33,173 bases of DNA from Acidobacteriaceae bacterium (GCA_030039035.1 JASHQQ010000234.1:1-33173); one strand, 5' to 3'; positions 24,781 to 32,913 are shown, numbered from the stretch's first letter. The notes: generated from the letters alone by a model not told the origin. Numbers and translations are program-made.

Positions 24781-25842
24781 TCAGCGATCCAGCACGCGGA
24801 CCGCAGCCGACTCCATCTCCGCAATGGGGATCGCGGTCAGGCAGCGGCGCGCTTCGCTCACGCAGGTTTCCAGGTTGCAGCCGTAGCAACTGGTCCGGTG
24901 ATACAGAATCTGGTGATCGCGTCCATAGGGATACCCGATGCCGGGCAGGGTGCGCGCCGAGAATGCGATGACACAGGGGACGCCGACGGACGCCGCCAGA
25001 TGCATGAACGCGCAATCGGCGCCGAGAAAGACCGTGGCGTGCCCGAGCGCCGCGGCCGACTCGCGCGGCGTCAGCTTGCCGCACAGGTTCACCCGCGGTC
25101 CGGTCCAGTTCCAGCCGATATAGTTGCACTCCTCTTCGTCTTCCGCGTCGCCCACAAAAGCCAGGCCGTGCTCGGGATAGCGCGAATGAAGGCGGGTGAG
25201 CAGCGTGCGCCAGCGGTCCCGCCCCCAATCCCTGGCCTGCATTCCTGCTCCGGGGCTGCAAGCGATGAGCCTTCGGCGCATGAGCGGGCCAAGACCGATC
25301 GCCGCCGCGCCCTTCTCCTCCGCGGTCAGACCCAGGCTCCAGTTGGCCGGGTCGTCGATTGCGGCGTCGCCCAGGGAACGAAGCGAGCGGGCCAGACGCG
25401 ATGCCTCCGATTCGTAACATCCGGCCGCCGCGTCGTAGGTGTGCCCTGGCGCTTCGTTGCCAGCCAGTCCGGCAATGCGCCCGATGCCGGCCAGTCGAAA
25501 CAATCGATCGTCGCGCGCGGTCTGAATCGACGGGCGCGGGGGCATGAGATGGACCAGCACGTCGGCGTTGAAGCGGCGAATGCGCCACGCAAGACGCAGC
25601 AATCCGCCGTTCGTGCGCGCGGCCAGCGTGTATTCCATGTAACGACGAACGAGACCGGACCTGCCCAGGATTCGGGCCGCGGGCGCGGCGCCGCCGCGGT
25701 CGGGAGGGCTGGTGAGGAGCACGCGCTCGGCTTGCGGAAAGGCGCGGGCAATGAGGTGAAAGCACGGCAGGGCAACCAGCATGTCGCTCAAGCCGCCGAG
25801 CCGGTAAATCAGGACCCTTCGAACCGATGAGGCGGACCGCAA
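24781..25842 (-). CDS. Glycosyltransferase family 9 (heptosyltransferase-like)
   Basis: GT9 enzymes add heptose from ADP-heptose to lipopolysaccharide core. The N-terminus VRRVLIYRLGGLSDMLVALPCFH matches the WaaC/WaaF opening. The C-terminal domain has CSPGAGMQARDWGRDRWRTL, NLCGKLTPRESAAALGHA, FLGADCAFMHLAASVGVPCV and the cysteine-containing SCYGCNLETC near the end, seen in O-antigen-type members. The frame is open to 25917, but a TTG at 25842 has GAGGAG 5 nt upstream and is the better start (353 aa). It fits with the ADP-heptose synthesis genes just downstream on this strand and across to gmhB. Whether it is the first heptosyltransferase (WaaC) or a later one is undecided. Confidence 0.9.
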   Translation of the reverse strand: MRSASSVRRVLIYRLGGLSDMLVALPCFHLIARAFPQAERVLLTSPPDRGGAAPAARILGRSGLVRRYMEYTLAARTNGGLLRLAWRIRRFNADVLVHLMPPRPSIQTARDDRLFRLAGIGRIAGLAGNEAPGHTYDAAAGCYESEASRLARSLRSLGDAAIDDPANWSLGLTAEEKGAAAIGLGPLMRRRLIACSPGAGMQARDWGRDRWRTLLTRLHSRYPEHGLAFVGDAEDEEECNYIGWNWTGPRVNLCGKLTPRESAAALGHATVFLGADCAFMHLAASVGVPCVIAFSARTLPGIGYPYGRDHQILYHRTSCYGCNLETCVSEARRCLTAIPIAEMESAAVRVLDR

Positions 25843-25910
25843 GCCTGCTCCTCGTGGCAATCGCCCGGGAACCCTCCAGGCGCCTTCCCCTGTTTGCCGG
25901 CGTTCCCTCG

Positions 25911-25924
25911 GGGACAAGTGTCCC
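25911..25924. terminator. Small palindrome upstream of the GT9 gene
   Basis: GGGACA-AG-TGTCCC is a perfect 6-bp palindrome between the repeat element and the GT9 start. It could be an operator or incidental; there is no T-run. Confidence 0.2.
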
Positions 25925-25971
25925 TGGACCTATTTTGCGGCAAATACGCGATGCGGGTCAGAAATCGCTAC

Positions 25972-26081
25972 ACCGTTTCAGGAAATTCTGTATCCGCAGC
26001 CGCAATCGATGAGTCGACGCGACCTGAAGGAGCGGCGACCTTGGGCATCACAAGAGAGGACATATTATTTCCTGAAACGGT
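25972..26081. repeat. Palindrome-bounded intergenic element, copy 2
   Basis: Perfect 15-nt inverted ends, ACCGTTTCAGGAAAT (25972-25986) and ATTTCCTGAAACGGT (26067-26081), enclose an 80-nt interior. The core GTCGACGCGACC and GGAGCGGCGACCTT (26013-26042) matches copy 1 at 6903-7008. From the core to the right arm is 26 nt in both copies. The right end abuts the stop codon of the dehydrogenase gene, so the element is the first thing transcribed after it. Confidence 0.75.
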
Positions 26082-28271
26082 CTAGTAATTCCGCAGGTCC
26101 ACGACAGCCTTGAGGATCGTTTCCGGCTGCGGCAGAATGGCGTCCTCGAGGACGGGCTGGTAGGCGACAAAGGTATCCAGCGCAGCCACGCGGCGAACCG
26201 GGGCATCGAGATCGTCGAAGAGCTCGTCGGCGATGCGCGCGGCGATCTCGGCGCCGTAGCCCCAACTCAGCATGTCCTCATAGGCCACAATCACGCGGCT
26301 GGTTTTGCGGATGGATTCGGCGATCGCCTCCCAGTCGTAGGGACTTAGCGTGCGCAGGTCGAGCACTTCGACATCGATGCCGTGCTGGCGGTGAGCCTTT
26401 TGCGCCGCCTGCAGCGCACGCGGCACCAGAGCGCCATAGGTCACCAGCGTGATTTGCGAGCCGGGCCGGACGATCTTCGCCTTGCCGAAGGGAATGGCGA
26501 AATCGGGACCGGGATACGAGGCGCGGCCATAGGTTTCGCGGTAAAGCCGCTTGTGCTCCAGGAACAGGACCGGGTCGTCGCAGCGGATGGCCGTGCGCAG
26601 CAGGCCGTTGGCGTCGAGTGCGTTGGACGGAAACGCGACGCGCAGGCCGGGAATGTGCGTGAAGATGGATTCGCCCGATTGCGAGTGATAAATGGCGCCG
26701 CCGGTGAGATAGCCTCCGATGGCCACGCGCAACACCGCGGGCGCGGTCCACGCGCCATTCGAGCGCCAGCGCATCAGCGCCAGCTCGTTGCGAATCTGGT
26801 GCATGGCCGGCCAGATGTAGTCGAAGAACTGGATCTCGACGATCGGCTTCATGCCGCGCAATGCGTAGCCCACGGCGCGGCCCACGATGTTGGCTTCGGC
26901 CAGCGGGGAATTGAAGACCCGCTCCGAGCCGAATTCGGCTTGCAAACCCACGGTGAGCTTGAAGACGCCGCCCTTGCCTTTCACCTCGCCCAGCGCCTGC
27001 TCGCGGCTGGCGTCGGCCACGTCTTCGCCATAGACCACGATGCGCGGGTCGCGGCGCATCTCGTCGGCGAGGCAGGCGTTGATCAGGTCGGCCATGGTGC
27101 GCGGCGCGGCTGTTTTGCCGCCGTTGGAGCCGTCTGGCGACTGCGCCTGCCCGGTGGCAAAGGCGGCTTTCCCCGGGTCCAGATCGTGCGAACAGACATG
27201 TTCGGTGACGCTGGAAATCGCGGGCAGCGGCGCGGCCAGCGCGTGCTCGGCAGCTTCGGCGGCCTCCTCGTCCAGCGACTTTTCGAGGCGATTGATCTCT
27301 TCGGCGCCGAGAATGCCCTCGCGCAGCAGCCGCATTTGCAGCCGCGTAATGGGGTCGCGCAGTGCATCGGCTTGGCGCTCGGCCGCCGAACGATAGAGCT
27401 TGTCGTCGTCGGAAAGCGAATGCGAATAGGGCCGGATGCAGTGCCCGTGCACGAAAGCAGGACCCAGCCCGGCGCGGCAGTGCGCCGCAGCCGCCTGGAA
27501 AGCAGCCAACGACACTTCGGGATCGGTGCCGTCAATCTCGGCAAAGTGAAAGTTGGGAAAGTTGGCCACCAGTCGTGAGATATTCCCGCCCGGCGTATTC
27601 ACCTCGACGGGAACGCTGATCGCGTACCCGTTGTCTTCGACCAGAAAGATGACGGGAAGCCTGCGGTTCGAGGCGGTGCCGATCGCTTCCCAGAATTCGC
27701 CTTCGGAAGTGGAGCCCTCGCCGAGCGAGGCCAACACGACTTCGTCGCCGTGGAACTCGACCTCGTGGAACTGGCGGTAGTCGCCGGCGGCCTTTTCGGC
27801 GGCCTCGGGATGCCGGCTGAAGTATCTGCCGGCCTCCGCGCAACCCACGGCGTGCAGCAGTTGCGTCGTGGTGGAGGAGGACGTGCTCACAATGTGCAGC
27901 GCGCGGCTGCTCCAGTGCGAAGGCATCTGCCGGCCGCCGCTGGCCTGGTCGGTGGCGGCGCCGACCGCCTGCAAAATCATGTCGGTGGGCGTGACACCGA
28001 GAGCCAGGCAAAGCGCGCGATCGCGATAATAGGGAAAAAACCAGTCGTACCCGGGACGCAGAGCCAGCGCCGCGCCCACCTGAAGAGCCTCATGCCCGGC
28101 GCCGGAGACCTGGAAGTAGATCTTTTGCTGGCGCTTGAGGAGAATCTCGCGGTCGTCCACGCGGCGGGAAAGATACATGAGCCGGTAGATTTCGATCAGC
28201 TTCTGAGGACTCAGCCCCCCGGAAGCGGCAATCGTTCCGGGCTGGCGAGCGCTGGAAATTGCCAATTCCAT
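26082..28271 (-). CDS. Fused E1 alpha-beta 2-oxoacid (2-oxoisovalerate-type) dehydrogenase
   Basis: This thiamine-diphosphate enzyme carries out oxidative decarboxylation of a 2-oxoacid and passes the acyl group to lipoyl-E2. The alpha part (about 1-340) has [29 protein letters not shown], and the TPP motif [20 protein letters not shown] (184-203) ending at Asn214. The phosphorylation-loop-like [14 protein letters not shown] is near 281-294. After a low-complexity linker (about 360-390) the beta part begins [20 protein letters not shown] and contains [25 protein letters not shown] and [20 protein letters not shown]. It totals 729 residues. The branched-chain type is favoured over pyruvate or acetoin by overall resemblance. 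The ATG at 28271 is about 10 nt from GGGGAG; an ATG at 28280 is also possible. No E2 or E3 gene is in the window. Confidence 0.92.
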   Translation of the reverse strand: MELAISSARQPGTIAASGGLSPQKLIEIYRLMYLSRRVDDREILLKRQQKIYFQVSGAGHEALQVGAALALRPGYDWFFPYYRDRALCLALGVTPTDMILQAVGAATDQASGGRQMPSHWSSRALHIVSTSSSTTTQLLHAVGCAEAGRYFSRHPEAAEKAAGDYRQFHEVEFHGDEVVLASLGEGSTSEGEFWEAIGTASNRRLPVIFLVEDNGYAISVPVEVNTPGGNISRLVANFPNFHFAEIDGTDPEVSLAAFQAAAAHCRAGLGPAFVHGHCIRPYSHSLSDDDKLYRSAAERQADALRDPITRLQMRLLREGILGAEEINRLEKSLDEEAAEAAEHALAAPLPAISSVTEHVCSHDLDPGKAAFATGQAQSPDGSNGGKTAAPRTMADLINACLADEMRRDPRIVVYGEDVADASREQALGEVKGKGGVFKLTVGLQAEFGSERVFNSPLAEANIVGRAVGYALRGMKPIVEIQFFDYIWPAMHQIRNELALMRWRSNGAWTAPAVLRVAIGGYLTGGAIYHSQSGESIFTHIPGLRVAFPSNALDANGLLRTAIRCDDPVLFLEHKRLYRETYGRASYPGPDFAIPFGKAKIVRPGSQITLVTYGALVPRALQAAQKAHRQHGIDVEVLDLRTLSPYDWEAIAESIRKTSRVIVAYEDMLSWGYGAEIAARIADELFDDLDAPVRRVAALDTFVAYQPVLEDAILPQPETILKAVVDLRNY

Positions 28272-28421
28272 CCCCGTCATTCTCCCCAATGCGCTTTCTT
28301 TACAGCGTCTCCGCCCAACGCGCGATCGAAGCTGCCACCGCTACATTCGATGCGGCTCGCGGTCGTGGGGTGCGGGGACCTCGAGCGGCGGACAAACGCA
28401 CATAATATTCCCTATAACGCT

Positions 28422-28440
28422 GCAAAATCCACCATTTTGC
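28422..28440 (-). promoter_or_regulatory. Operator-like inverted repeat upstream of the E1 dehydrogenase
   Basis: GCAAAAT-5 nt-ATTTTGC is a perfect 7-bp inverted repeat in the only A/T-rich patch of this region (28400-28450). It lies about 150 nt upstream of the dehydrogenase start on the same strand. On the minus strand it is followed by TTATAG and TATTAT, either of which could be a -10 box. A repressor site or the terminator of the preceding gene are the two readings. Confidence 0.4.
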
Positions 28441-28510
28441 ATTGTAGCAATCCGGCCCGGCGCATGGCGCAGCGCCCGCCGATCCCGCGGCGGAGCTGCC
28501 GGGCTCGAGC

Positions 28511-28975
28511 TCACTTTATCTGAAAAGGCGACTGCGGCACCGGCGGGGGTTGCGGTTGCGTCACCGGGGGACCACCGGCCGAATAGCTCATCTTGTCCTT
28601 TACATTGTGCGCCAGTTTTTCGATCTCGGCCAGTTTGCGCATCTGCGCAGGCGTCAGGGAGACGGGATTCTGGACTCCGATCTCCGCATCCAGCTCGGTC
28701 GCCAGCTTCAGCAGCTTGTTGGTGTCGGAAACCATCGATTTCTGGCGCTCGCGGTTGAGCGCGCGCAGGCGCTCCTGTTGCTCGACATAATCGCCGTTGC
28801 CCGTATCGTCGAGCATGCCTCCCACCCGCTGTCCTATCGGCTGCTGGAGCGGCCCCCTCGGTTGCGGAATGTTCTGGGCCCCGCCGGGCAGCGCCAGCAC
28901 CGCGGCCAGCCATAGCACCAGCCGGGCGGCGTGGGGATGGGTACGGCAAAGCGAATTCAACCGCAACGCTTGCAT
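28511..28975 (-). CDS. Exported helical-module protein, family member 1 (divergent)
   Basis: This is one of six adjacent paralogs in which I recognise no named family. An N-terminal export signal (hydrophobic stretch RLVLWLAAVLALPGGAQ, about 18-34) precedes a proline/glycine-rich segment. The shared helical module spans about 72-132: LNRERQKSMVSDTNKLLKLA, ELDAEIG, then EIEKLAHNVKDKM. It differs from members 3-6 by replacing the KDTLSL turn with a SLTPAQMRKL stretch. It also carries a proline/glutamine-rich C-terminal tail (PPVTQPQPPPVPQSPFQIK). The mature protein lacks cysteine and is probably periplasmic. It is the last gene of the array, 162 nt after member 2. The ribosome-binding site is weak compared with members 3-6. 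Confidence 0.85.
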   Translation of the reverse strand: MQALRLNSLCRTHPHAARLVLWLAAVLALPGGAQNIPQPRGPLQQPIGQRVGGMLDDTGNGDYVEQQERLRALNRERQKSMVSDTNKLLKLATELDAEIGVQNPVSLTPAQMRKLAEIEKLAHNVKDKMSYSAGGPPVTQPQPPPVPQSPFQIK

Positions 28976-29137
28976 GACGGCTTCATCTTACCGCATTCCC
29001 GACTCCGGAGCGCACCGGCATCGGGCATCGTGATTCATGCGCCAAAGCGCGGGCACGGCCCGGAAGTCCAGGAATCTTCGAAGGGATTGGACCGAAAACT
29101 GCGCCAGCATGGCTACCTTCGGGCGCCGCGGAAACAC

Positions 29138-29614
29138 TTACTCCGGCATCGGCGCCAGTTTCATGTTTTCCTTCACGTTATTGGCCAGCTTCCGGATCTC
29201 GTCGACCATGCGCGGCTCGTCCGCCGAGGGAGCGGCGCGGCCTGTGTCGCCCAGTTCCGCGCGCAGCTCACCGGTAAGCTCCAGCAGCCTCTGTACGTCG
29301 GAAACCATCGATCTTTGCCGGTCGGAACTGAAGCGCCGCCAGAGTTTCTCCCGCTCCTGAGGGGTGAGACTCGCGTTCGATTCCGCCTGCGCCAACCCGA
29401 TCTGGCCGGTCGGTTCAAGCAGGATCCCGGGGCCCGGGTTTACCGAAACGATGGCGGCGCGATCGGCTGCGGGCAATTGCGCTCGCGCCACGGCGGAAAG
29501 TCCCGGCAACAGCAGGGCCATCGCAATCCGGCTCAAAACGCGGCAGCCTGCCGCAAAACGTTCGGGATGCGGCGAGTGAATTTCCGCGGCCGCCAATGGA
29601 TTGGAATTCAGCAC
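29138..29614 (-). CDS. Exported helical-module protein, family member 2 (divergent)
   Basis: Its hydrophobic signal region is RIAMALLLPGLSAVARAQ. The mature part has a linker (SVNPGPGILLEPTGQIGLAQ) and the family module FSSDRQRSMVSDVQRLLELT, ELRAELGDTG, then DEIRKLANNVKENMKL. A SLTPQEREKLWRRF stretch just before the module resembles the Hsp20/Spy-like 'LTPEQ' type helix start, but is too short to assign. I chose a GTG at 29614 because it follows the stop of member 3 by 17 nt, has GAGG upstream and gives the long N-region seen in the other members; an ATG at 29521 would begin at the hydrophobic core. With the GTG start it is 158 residues. It is probably co-transcribed with member 3. Confidence 0.75.
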   Translation of the reverse strand: MLNSNPLAAAEIHSPHPERFAAGCRVLSRIAMALLLPGLSAVARAQLPAADRAAIVSVNPGPGILLEPTGQIGLAQAESNASLTPQEREKLWRRFSSDRQRSMVSDVQRLLELTGELRAELGDTGRAAPSADEPRMVDEIRKLANNVKENMKLAPMPE

Positions 29615-29631
29615 CAGATCGTTCGCCTCTT

Positions 29632-30090
29632 CTAGTTTGCCCCGGCAATCAGCTTCATCTTCTCCTTCACCCCGTGGGCCAGTCTCTCGATCTCCTCCGC
29701 TTTGCGAATCACGCCCAGGGAAAGCGTGTCCTTGCTCGTCTTCTCGACTTCTGCCTTCAGATCGGCGGCCAGTTTCAGCAGTTTGGCGCTGTCGTCGGCG
29801 ATCTGCTTCCTGCGTTCGGTATTGGCCGCCGCAAAGTCCTTGTCGCTTGCCAGATGTTCCCGTTCCTCCATCTGCGCATTGGCGTCGGGCGGCTGGTTGA
29901 TGGCCGTGGGCAGGCTGGCCTTGTCGGTTCGCACCGTGCCTCCGGGCGGTGGTGCGATCTGGGCTCTCCCGGCGACTGCCGCGATCAGGACAACCGTTAC
30001 GGTCACGACCGGGAGCGCGATGGAATGGAATCGGGGCAGGCGTGCGCCGGTCAAGCCACCCGGGGTACATGGGTTCGTCCGAAAGTGCAT
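29632..30090 (-). CDS. Exported helical-module protein, family member 3
   Basis: 152 residues. MHFRTNPC opens a basic N-region followed by the hydrophobic signal core (SIALPVVTVTVVLIAAVAGRAQ, ending about 44). A spacer contains PPDANAQM, the recurrent family motif before the module. The module (about 89-146) reads ANTERRKQIADDSAKLLKLA, DLKAEVEKTSKDTLSLGVIR, then EEIERLAHGVKEKMKL. The amphipathic spacing predicts two helices joined at the KDTLSL turn. The ATG at 30090 has GGAGG followed by TTCCC, a leader also found in member 6 and nearly so in member 5. No cysteine remains after signal removal. Function is unknown; a periplasmic or outer-membrane-associated helical protein is the most that can be said. 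Confidence 0.88.
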   Translation of the reverse strand: MHFRTNPCTPGGLTGARLPRFHSIALPVVTVTVVLIAAVAGRAQIAPPPGGTVRTDKASLPTAINQPPDANAQMEEREHLASDKDFAAANTERRKQIADDSAKLLKLAADLKAEVEKTSKDTLSLGVIRKAEEIERLAHGVKEKMKLIAGAN

Positions 30091-30236
30091 GGGAACCTCC
30101 AGGGCGATCATGGTCGGGAATGCCGGACTTCCCGCTCTTCCCGGAGACTTCGACAGCCTGCCGGAATGAACGGATCGCGCACCGGCACGGCGCCGCTCCT
30201 ATGGCGCGCCGGCGCGCCGGCGAAAACCGGGCGTAA

Positions 30237-30704
30237 TTAACTGGCTCCCGCGCTGAGTTTCATCTTTTCCTTTACGCTGTGCGCCAGCCTCTCGATCTCG
30301 TCGGCCTTGCGGATGACGTCGAGCGAAAGAGTATCCTTGCTGGTCTTGTTCACTGCAGCATTCAGATCGCCGGCCAGCTTGAGAAGCTCCGCGGTGTCGT
30401 CGACAATCTGCTTTTTGCGTTCCGTATTGGCCGCCGTATAGTCCTTGGCCTTCTGATCCTTCTGCTGCTCGTTCATCACCATCTGGTCGTTGGCATCCGG
30501 CAGATGGTTGGCCTCCGGCAGCAGAATCGGATGCGGAGGGCGAGCCGGCGGCTCCTGCGGGTTCTGGCCGGCGGACCGCAATGCCCCCGCCAGCGCCAGC
30601 GCCGCCGTGCAGACCGCGATTCGCGTCGTCAGGCGAATCGCAAGCCGGTGGGGTAAAACGCCGCGGCGGCTGTTTTCGGGGCGGGGGAGCCGAGCAAATC
30701 GCAT
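30237..30704 (-). CDS. Exported helical-module protein, family member 4
   Basis: 155 residues. A long basic N-region (MRFARLPRPENSRRGVLPHR) precedes the signal core IAVCTAALALAGALRSAGQ. The linker is proline-rich and contains LLPEANHLPDANDQMVMNEQ, very like member 6. The module (about 91-150) reads AANTERKKQIVDDTAELLKL, DLNAAVNKTSKDTLSLDVIR, then ADEIERLAHSVKEKMKL. At DNA level the last part of this gene is almost the same as member 6 (for example GATGACGTCGAG and the bases around it), so the two are recent duplicates. The ATG at 30704 has GGAGG 5 nt upstream. It lies 76 nt from member 5 and 146 nt from member 3. Confidence 0.9.
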   Translation of the reverse strand: MRFARLPRPENSRRGVLPHRLAIRLTTRIAVCTAALALAGALRSAGQNPQEPPARPPHPILLPEANHLPDANDQMVMNEQQKDQKAKDYTAANTERKKQIVDDTAELLKLAGDLNAAVNKTSKDTLSLDVIRKADEIERLAHSVKEKMKLSAGAS

Positions 30705-30780
30705 GCTATCCTCCAGCACAAACGAATTACCTCGCGACCACTATAGAACCTGGCGACGATTCCGTCGCGCGGATTCCGAT

Positions 30781-31218
30781 CTAACCTCCGATCGTCAGTT
30801 TCATATGCGCCTTTACATCCCTGGCCAGCTTTTCAATCTGTTCCGCCTTGCGAATCACTCCCACAGACAAGGTATCCTTGTCGGTCTTGTCCATCTCGTT
30901 CTTCAACTGCGCGGCGAGTTCCAGCAGTTCCGCGCTCTCGTCGGTGAGCAGCTTGCGCCGCGCCGCGTTGGCGTTCTCGAAGTTCTGGTCCTGTTCCTGC
31001 TGCTGTTGCATCAGCATCTGATCGTTGGCATCGGGAATCCGGTTGGCGTCGGGGGAAAGATGCAACCGGATGGAATTGCGCTGCAGCGCCGGTGCTCCGG
31101 ATTGGGCCTGGGCGCCCACCGCAAAAATCGCAACCAGGACGGCGATCGCCCAGCCCGAGTGAAAGCCGGATGAGCCGATGAATCGGCGATCGCCTTCAGG
31201 ACACTTGCGGAAATGCAT
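30781..31218 (-). CDS. Exported helical-module protein, family member 5
   Basis: 145 residues. MHFRKCPEGDRRFIGSS is the N-region, WAIAVLVAIFAVGAQAQ the signal core with an AQA cleavage-like end near 39. The linker has SPDANRIPDANDQMLM followed by a glutamine run (QQQQEQDQ). The module (about 83-141) reads NANAARRKLLTDESAELLEL, QLKNEMDKTDKDTLSVGVIR, then EQIEKLARDVKAHMKL. It is the most diverged of members 3-6. The ATG at 31218 has a strong AAGGAGG followed by TTCTTCC. It follows member 6 after 106 nt. Confidence 0.88.
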   Translation of the reverse strand: MHFRKCPEGDRRFIGSSGFHSGWAIAVLVAIFAVGAQAQSGAPALQRNSIRLHLSPDANRIPDANDQMLMQQQQEQDQNFENANAARRKLLTDESAELLELAAQLKNEMDKTDKDTLSVGVIRKAEQIEKLARDVKAHMKLTIGG

Positions 31219-31324
31219 GGAAGAACCTCCTTGCTACGGGGTTCGATGCAGGTCCTTCCATTTGCGTTCAGCACTGCGGCACATTTTGCCCGTCGTTGTC
31301 AAGGGCTTTTTTCAGACGGGCTGC

Positions 31325-31786
31325 TCAGCTCCCTCCGGCTTCGAGTCTCATCTTCTCTTTCACGCTGTGCGCCAGCCTCTCGATCTCATCGGCCTTGCGG
31401 ATGACGTCGAGGGAAAGTGTATCCTTGGTCGTCTTGTCCACCGCTGTCTTCAGCTCTGCCGCCAGCTTGAGGAGTTTGGCGGAATCGTCGGCAATCTGCT
31501 TCTTGCGCTCCTGGTTGGCCGTGGCGTAATCCGCAGGTTTCGCCTGTTGTTGTTCCTTCATCTCCATCTGCTGGTTGACGTCGGGCAGACGGTTTGCCTC
31601 GGGCAGCAGGTACGGTTTGTCGGTATTGGGCGCAGGCGTCTGCTGGCCCGAAAACGACGCGCCCGTCAACGCGGCCACCGCGGCGATGCAGGCGAGGCTG
31701 CGCACCCATTCAAATGCGGCGGGGAACCCGCGGGAGCTTTCCCGGCGGCCGGCGACCGGGAGTTCCTGGCGTGGGGTAAATGGCAT
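31325..31786 (-). CDS. Exported helical-module protein, family member 6
   Basis: 153 residues and the first gene of the array. The N-region (MPFTPRQELPVAGRRESSRG) and signal core (SLACIAAVAALTGASFSGQ) are followed by a linker with LLPEANRLPDVNQQMEMKEQ. The module (about 89-148) reads TANQERKKQIADDSAKLLKL, ELKTAVDKTTKDTLSLDVIR, then ADEIERLAHSVKEKMRL. The ATG at 31786 follows AGGAGG and TTCCC. It is divergent from the MscS channel gene at 31903, with 116 nt between; the promoter of the whole array probably lies there. The function is unknown. Proximity to a mechanosensitive channel hints at an envelope-stress role, but that is only inference. Confidence 0.9.
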   Translation of the reverse strand: MPFTPRQELPVAGRRESSRGFPAAFEWVRSLACIAAVAALTGASFSGQQTPAPNTDKPYLLPEANRLPDVNQQMEMKEQQQAKPADYATANQERKKQIADDSAKLLKLAAELKTAVDKTTKDTLSLDVIRKADEIERLAHSVKEKMRLEAGGS

Positions 31787-31902
31787 GGGAACCTCCTGTT
31801 CCGTCATGCACATGTTTTGCGGTCTGCGCGCACAGGAATTGGCAAGGCGCGACCTCGGAAGGGCTTCCTGCGCCTAGTCTAGTCTACAAACAGGAGATTT
31901 GG

Positions 31903-32913
31903 ATGCATCCTTTTTTGCTGGCGGCGCGCCTGGGCTGGTTCGCCGAAGGACGCTTTCTGGGCAGGATCCTCGACGAGTGGATCAACGACGCGCAGGAATT
32001 CATCCGCACCAAGCTGCCCCACCTCGTTGTCGTCGCGATTATCGCTTTTGTTCTCAATTATTTGGTCAAATCGATTACCGACCGCATGATCCGCATTGCC
32101 GAGCGGCACGCCGCCGGCCGCAGCCGCATTTCGCAGGTGAAAACCCTGGCCGGCGTCATCCACACCACCGGGATCGCGATCATCGGCGCCATCGTTACAT
32201 TGCAGGTGTTGGCCGCCGTGGGCGTCAACCTTGCGCCGCTGCTGGCTTCGGCGGGCGTGGCGGGGGTGGCCATCGGCCTGGCGGCGCAGAACATTGTCAA
32301 GGACATGCTGAACGGCGTCCTCATTCTCATCGAAGATCAGTTCGACGTCGGCGACACGGTCAAGCTGGCCGGCCTGGCCGGCGTAGTGGAAGGCATGACG
32401 CTGCGCAAGACGCTGGTGCGCGACGGCGACGGGACGCTGTACGTGATCCCCAATTCGCAGATCACCACGGTGGCCAATCAGAGTGTTGGCTATTCGGTGG
32501 CGACCGTCAACGTCAGCGTGGACTTCTCCGCGAATCCCGATGAAGTGGTCGATCTGTTGAAAACCATCGCGATGGAGATCCGGAGCAGCGCCGAATTCGC
32601 CAGGGTATTTGTCGCGGACCCGCAGGTATTGGGCGTCGACGCGGTGAAAGGATCGGAACTGGTCTTCCCGGTCGTCTTCAAAACCCTGGCCACGCAGCAA
32701 TACGGTCCGGTGCGGGAGTTCCGCCGCAGGGTCCGCCTGGCGCTCGAAGAACATCACATGCTGCCTGGCGATCCCAACCGCGTCTTCAAGGCCTTCGGCG
32801 CAAGCGAAAGCGACGAGGTCCAAGTGACCAAGCGGCCGACCGAAGAGCACGCGGCCGCTCCGGACCCGACCACGATCAAGCCGCAGGAGACGAATCCGTT
32901 TTCCGGCGAATGA
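31903..32913 (+). CDS. MscS-family small-conductance mechanosensitive channel
   Basis: MscS channels open under membrane tension to release solutes on osmotic downshock. This 336-residue protein has three spans, about 38-58, 83-107 and the pore-lining 111-143. The pore helix has the alternating Gly/Ala packing pattern LLASAGVAGVAIGLAAQN, then IVKDMLNGVLILIEDQFDVGD. The beta domain (LAGVVEGMTLRKTLVRDGDG, YVIPNSQI) and the alpha/beta C-terminal domain follow. A charged, proline-rich tail of about 50 residues ends the protein. The ATG at 31903 follows CAGGAG by 6 nt. It diverges from the six-gene exported family. The gene name is left open because several MscS paralogs are usual in one genome. 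Confidence 0.94.
   Translation: MHPFLLAARLGWFAEGRFLGRILDEWINDAQEFIRTKLPHLVVVAIIAFVLNYLVKSITDRMIRIAERHAAGRSRISQVKTLAGVIHTTGIAIIGAIVTLQVLAAVGVNLAPLLASAGVAGVAIGLAAQNIVKDMLNGVLILIEDQFDVGDTVKLAGLAGVVEGMTLRKTLVRDGDGTLYVIPNSQITTVANQSVGYSVATVNVSVDFSANPDEVVDLLKTIAMEIRSSAEFARVFVADPQVLGVDAVKGSELVFPVVFKTLATQQYGPVREFRRRVRLALEEHHMLPGDPNRVFKAFGASESDEVQVTKRPTEEHAAAPDPTTIKPQETNPFSGE

Noticed and set aside
25843-26081. Possible tRNA or known riboswitch in the palindrome-bounded element
   Set aside because: There is no cloverleaf, TTCRA loop or recognised aptamer core; it is left as an unassigned repeat.
30704-30780. Possible promoter TATAGT between members 4 and 5
   Set aside because: A TATAGT is present but no -35 at suitable spacing, so I did not list it.
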